Shown here piece after piece: positions 36,558 to 37,897 of a DNA stretch of 37,897 bases (positions within the stretch are counted from its first letter, which is position 1; each line of letters starts with the position of its first letter). Location of the stretch: contig JAQSWW010000089.1 in NCBI GenBank assembly GCA_029266415.1, positions 1 to 37,897 of the forward strand, read 5' to 3'. Position numbers and translations under genes: made by a program. The stretch comes from Actinomycetospora sp. Lineage in GTDB: Bacteria > Actinomycetota > Actinomycetes > Mycobacteriales > Pseudonocardiaceae. Under the pieces are notes generated by a model. It made no database searches and was not told where the DNA came from. It saw only the letters and a program-made list of their open reading frames with translations.

Positions 36558-36635
36558 GCCACTCCTGGGTATCGATACGGGACTCAGCGGGTCGTGAGCA
36601 CCGTACCGTCCCCGTCGCGCGGCGAGGGCCCTCGG

Positions 36636-36641
36636 TAGGAT
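36636..36641 (+). promoter_or_regulatory. Predicted -10 box (TAGGAT) for yebC
   Basis: TAGGAT lies 31 bases before ATG 36673, with a GGCGGGAGA ribosome site in the short leader. Confidence 0.45.
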
Positions 36642-36672
36642 GGATCGCTGCGAGACCGAAGGGCGGGAGACC

Positions 36673-37434
36673 ATGAGCGGCCACTCCAAGTGGGCGACCA
36701 CGAAGCACAAGAAGGCCGTGGTCGACGCCAAGCGCGGCAAGATGTTCGCCAAGCTGATCAAGAACATCGAGGTGGCCGCCCGCACGGGCGGCGGTGACCC
36801 GTCCGCCAACCCGACGCTCTACGACGCCATCCAGAAGGCGAAGAAGACGTCGGTGCCCAACGACAACATCGACCGCGCCGTCAAGCGCGGGTCGGGCGCG
36901 GAGGCCGGCGGGGCCGACTACCAGGCGATCACGTACGAGGGCTACGCCCCGGGCGGCGTCGCGGTGCTCGTCGAGTGCCTCACCGACAACAAGAACCGCG
37001 CCGCGGGCGAGGTCCGCACGGCCATGAACCGCAACGGCGGCGCCATGGCCGACCCGGGCTCGGTGGCCTACCTGTTCAACCGCAAGGGCGTCGTGATCGT
37101 CCCCAAGGAGCAGTCGGCGGGCGAGCTCTCCGAGGACGACCTCCTGCTCGCCGTGCTCGAGGCCGGCGCCGAGGAGGTCAACGACCTCGGCGAGAGCTTC
37201 GAGGTGCTGTGCGAGGCCACCGACCTCGTGCCGGTGCGCACCGCGCTGCAGGACGCGGGCGTCGACTACGACTCGGCCGAGGTCTCGTTCGTCCCCTCGA
37301 TGAACGTCGAGGTGGACGCCGACGGCGCCCGCAAGGTCCTGCGGATCATCGACGCGCTCGAGGACTCCGACGACGTGCAGAACGTCTACGCGAACTTCGA
37401 CGCGTCCGACGAGGTCATGGCCGAGGTCGGCTGA
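36673..37434 (+). CDS. yebC: YebC/PmpR family protein
   Basis: The 253-residue protein starts [25 protein letters not shown], the invariant N-terminus of YebC-type proteins, and has [38 protein letters not shown] and a C-terminal domain ending [22 protein letters not shown]. Older annotation calls it a DNA-binding transcriptional regulator; more recent work links bacterial YebC to ribosome stalling on proline-rich stretches. The ATG at 36673 begins at the invariant N-terminus; the frame is open further upstream without family similarity. A GNAT acetyltransferase follows after 5 bases. In most actinobacteria ruvC, ruvA and ruvB would follow; they may lie beyond the window. Confidence 0.95.
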   Translation: MSGHSKWATTKHKKAVVDAKRGKMFAKLIKNIEVAARTGGGDPSANPTLYDAIQKAKKTSVPNDNIDRAVKRGSGAEAGGADYQAITYEGYAPGGVAVLVECLTDNKNRAAGEVRTAMNRNGGAMADPGSVAYLFNRKGVVIVPKEQSAGELSEDDLLLAVLEAGAEEVNDLGESFEVLCEATDLVPVRTALQDAGVDYDSAEVSFVPSMNVEVDADGARKVLRIIDALEDSDDVQNVYANFDASDEVMAEVG

Positions 37435-37439
37435 CGACG

Positions 37440-37897
37440 GTGACGCCGGCCCCGTGCGTCGTCGCCGCCCTCACCGCGGGCGACGCCGGCGAGGCCCTGA
37501 CCGTGCAGTACGCGGCGTACCTCTCCGAGGCCCGCCGCTACCGCACCACCGAGATCCCACCGCTGCGCGAGACCTTCGCCCAACTCGCCGCCGACCTGCA
37601 GGACCCCGCGGTCCGCGGGTTCGGCGCGTGGATCGGTCCCCGGCTCGTCGGGTCGGTCCGCCTGCGGGGCGAGCGCCTCGGCACGGGCGGCGGGTGCGCC
37701 GAGCTCGTGCGGTTCTCGGTGGCGCCGGACGCTCAGGGCCACGGCATCGGCCGGACGCTCCTGGAGCGGGCGCACGCCGAGCTCGCCGCGGGCGACGTCA
37801 CCTGGCTGGTCGCCGGCGCGCGCAGCGAGGAGAACCTGCGGCTCTACCGCCGCGCGGGCTACGCGGAGACGGGACGGCTCGTCGACGCCGCGGGTGT
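37440..37897 (+). CDS. GNAT family N-acetyltransferase, 3' truncated by window edge
   Basis: The frame from GTG 37440 is open to the window end (about 152 residues) with no stop. It shows a GNAT core: the strand VGSVRLRGERLG, then ELVRFSVAPDAQGHGIGRTLLERAHAEL, which has the acetyl-CoA loop QGHGIGRTLL, and ARSEENLRLYRRAGYAETGRL near the end. It probably acetylates an amine using acetyl-CoA; the substrate is unknown. It starts 5 bases after the yebC stop, so co-transcription is likely. The start codon has no strong ribosome site; coupling to yebC translation would explain that. Only the last part of the fold is missing. Confidence 0.85.
   Translation, partial: MTPAPCVVAALTAGDAGEALTVQYAAYLSEARRYRTTEIPPLRETFAQLAADLQDPAVRGFGAWIGPRLVGSVRLRGERLGTGGGCAELVRFSVAPDAQGHGIGRTLLERAHAELAAGDVTWLVAGARSEENLRLYRRAGYAETGRLVDAAG

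Overview
The window is very GC-rich, uses many GTG starts, and carries an actinobacterial Pup-proteasome locus in a gene order close to the Mycobacterium tuberculosis Rv2095c-Rv2125 region. That order is PAC2, metH, hisE-hisG, recB-like nuclease, trmI, ARC/mpa, dop, pup, prcB, prcA, pafA and pafB-pafC. A type VII secretion EccB remnant, a DUF222/HNH gene, F420-type oxidoreductase genes and the overall style suggest a Pseudonocardia-like member of the Pseudonocardiales. The genus is inferred, not proven.

Layout. 1-1221 is the C-terminal part of EccB. 1348-3633 holds two convergent MFS transporters, the second translationally coupled to a PAC2 protein (3630-4577). metH, a HAD phosphatase, hisE and hisG follow on the plus strand (4652-10342). 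A TesB-like thioesterase and a RecB-like nuclease run on the minus strand (10357-12017), divergent from trmI (12232-13128). The proteasome block is ARC (13312-14902), a lipase-like hydrolase, a Bcr/CflA transporter, then dop, pup, prcB and prcA (17482-21078). Two antisense PAP2-diacylglycerol-kinase fusions (21120-24229) separate prcA from pafA. A Ser/Thr kinase sits between pafA and pafBC (24321-29611). A LexA-boxed DUF222/HNH gene with two frame breaks follows. The right end is a pdxT...yebC segment holding an SRPBCC/F420-LLM/HxlR operon, a second SRPBCC gene, a sugar-dehydrogenase lipoprotein and a PaaI thioesterase, ending in a truncated GNAT gene.

Function. Pup (ending GGQ) is deamidated by Dop and ligated to substrates by PafA. 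ARC should unfold pupylated proteins into the PrcAB 20S core, and PafBC is a DNA-damage transcription activator. The most striking anomaly is ARC: relative to my recollection of M. tuberculosis Mpa it has an exact in-frame gap of about 51 residues that removes Walker B and sensor 1, plus a one-base frame break near the start. Either this organism carries an ATPase-dead ARC or the assembly is damaged here. The two frame breaks in the DUF222 gene make assembly or indel error a serious alternative.

A second theme is promoter architecture: twelve genes have a TANNNT -10 box ending 6-8 bases before the start codon, the mark of leaderless or nearly leaderless transcripts. No tRNA, rRNA, CRISPR array or insertion sequence was seen, and no gene-free stretch exceeds 300 bases.
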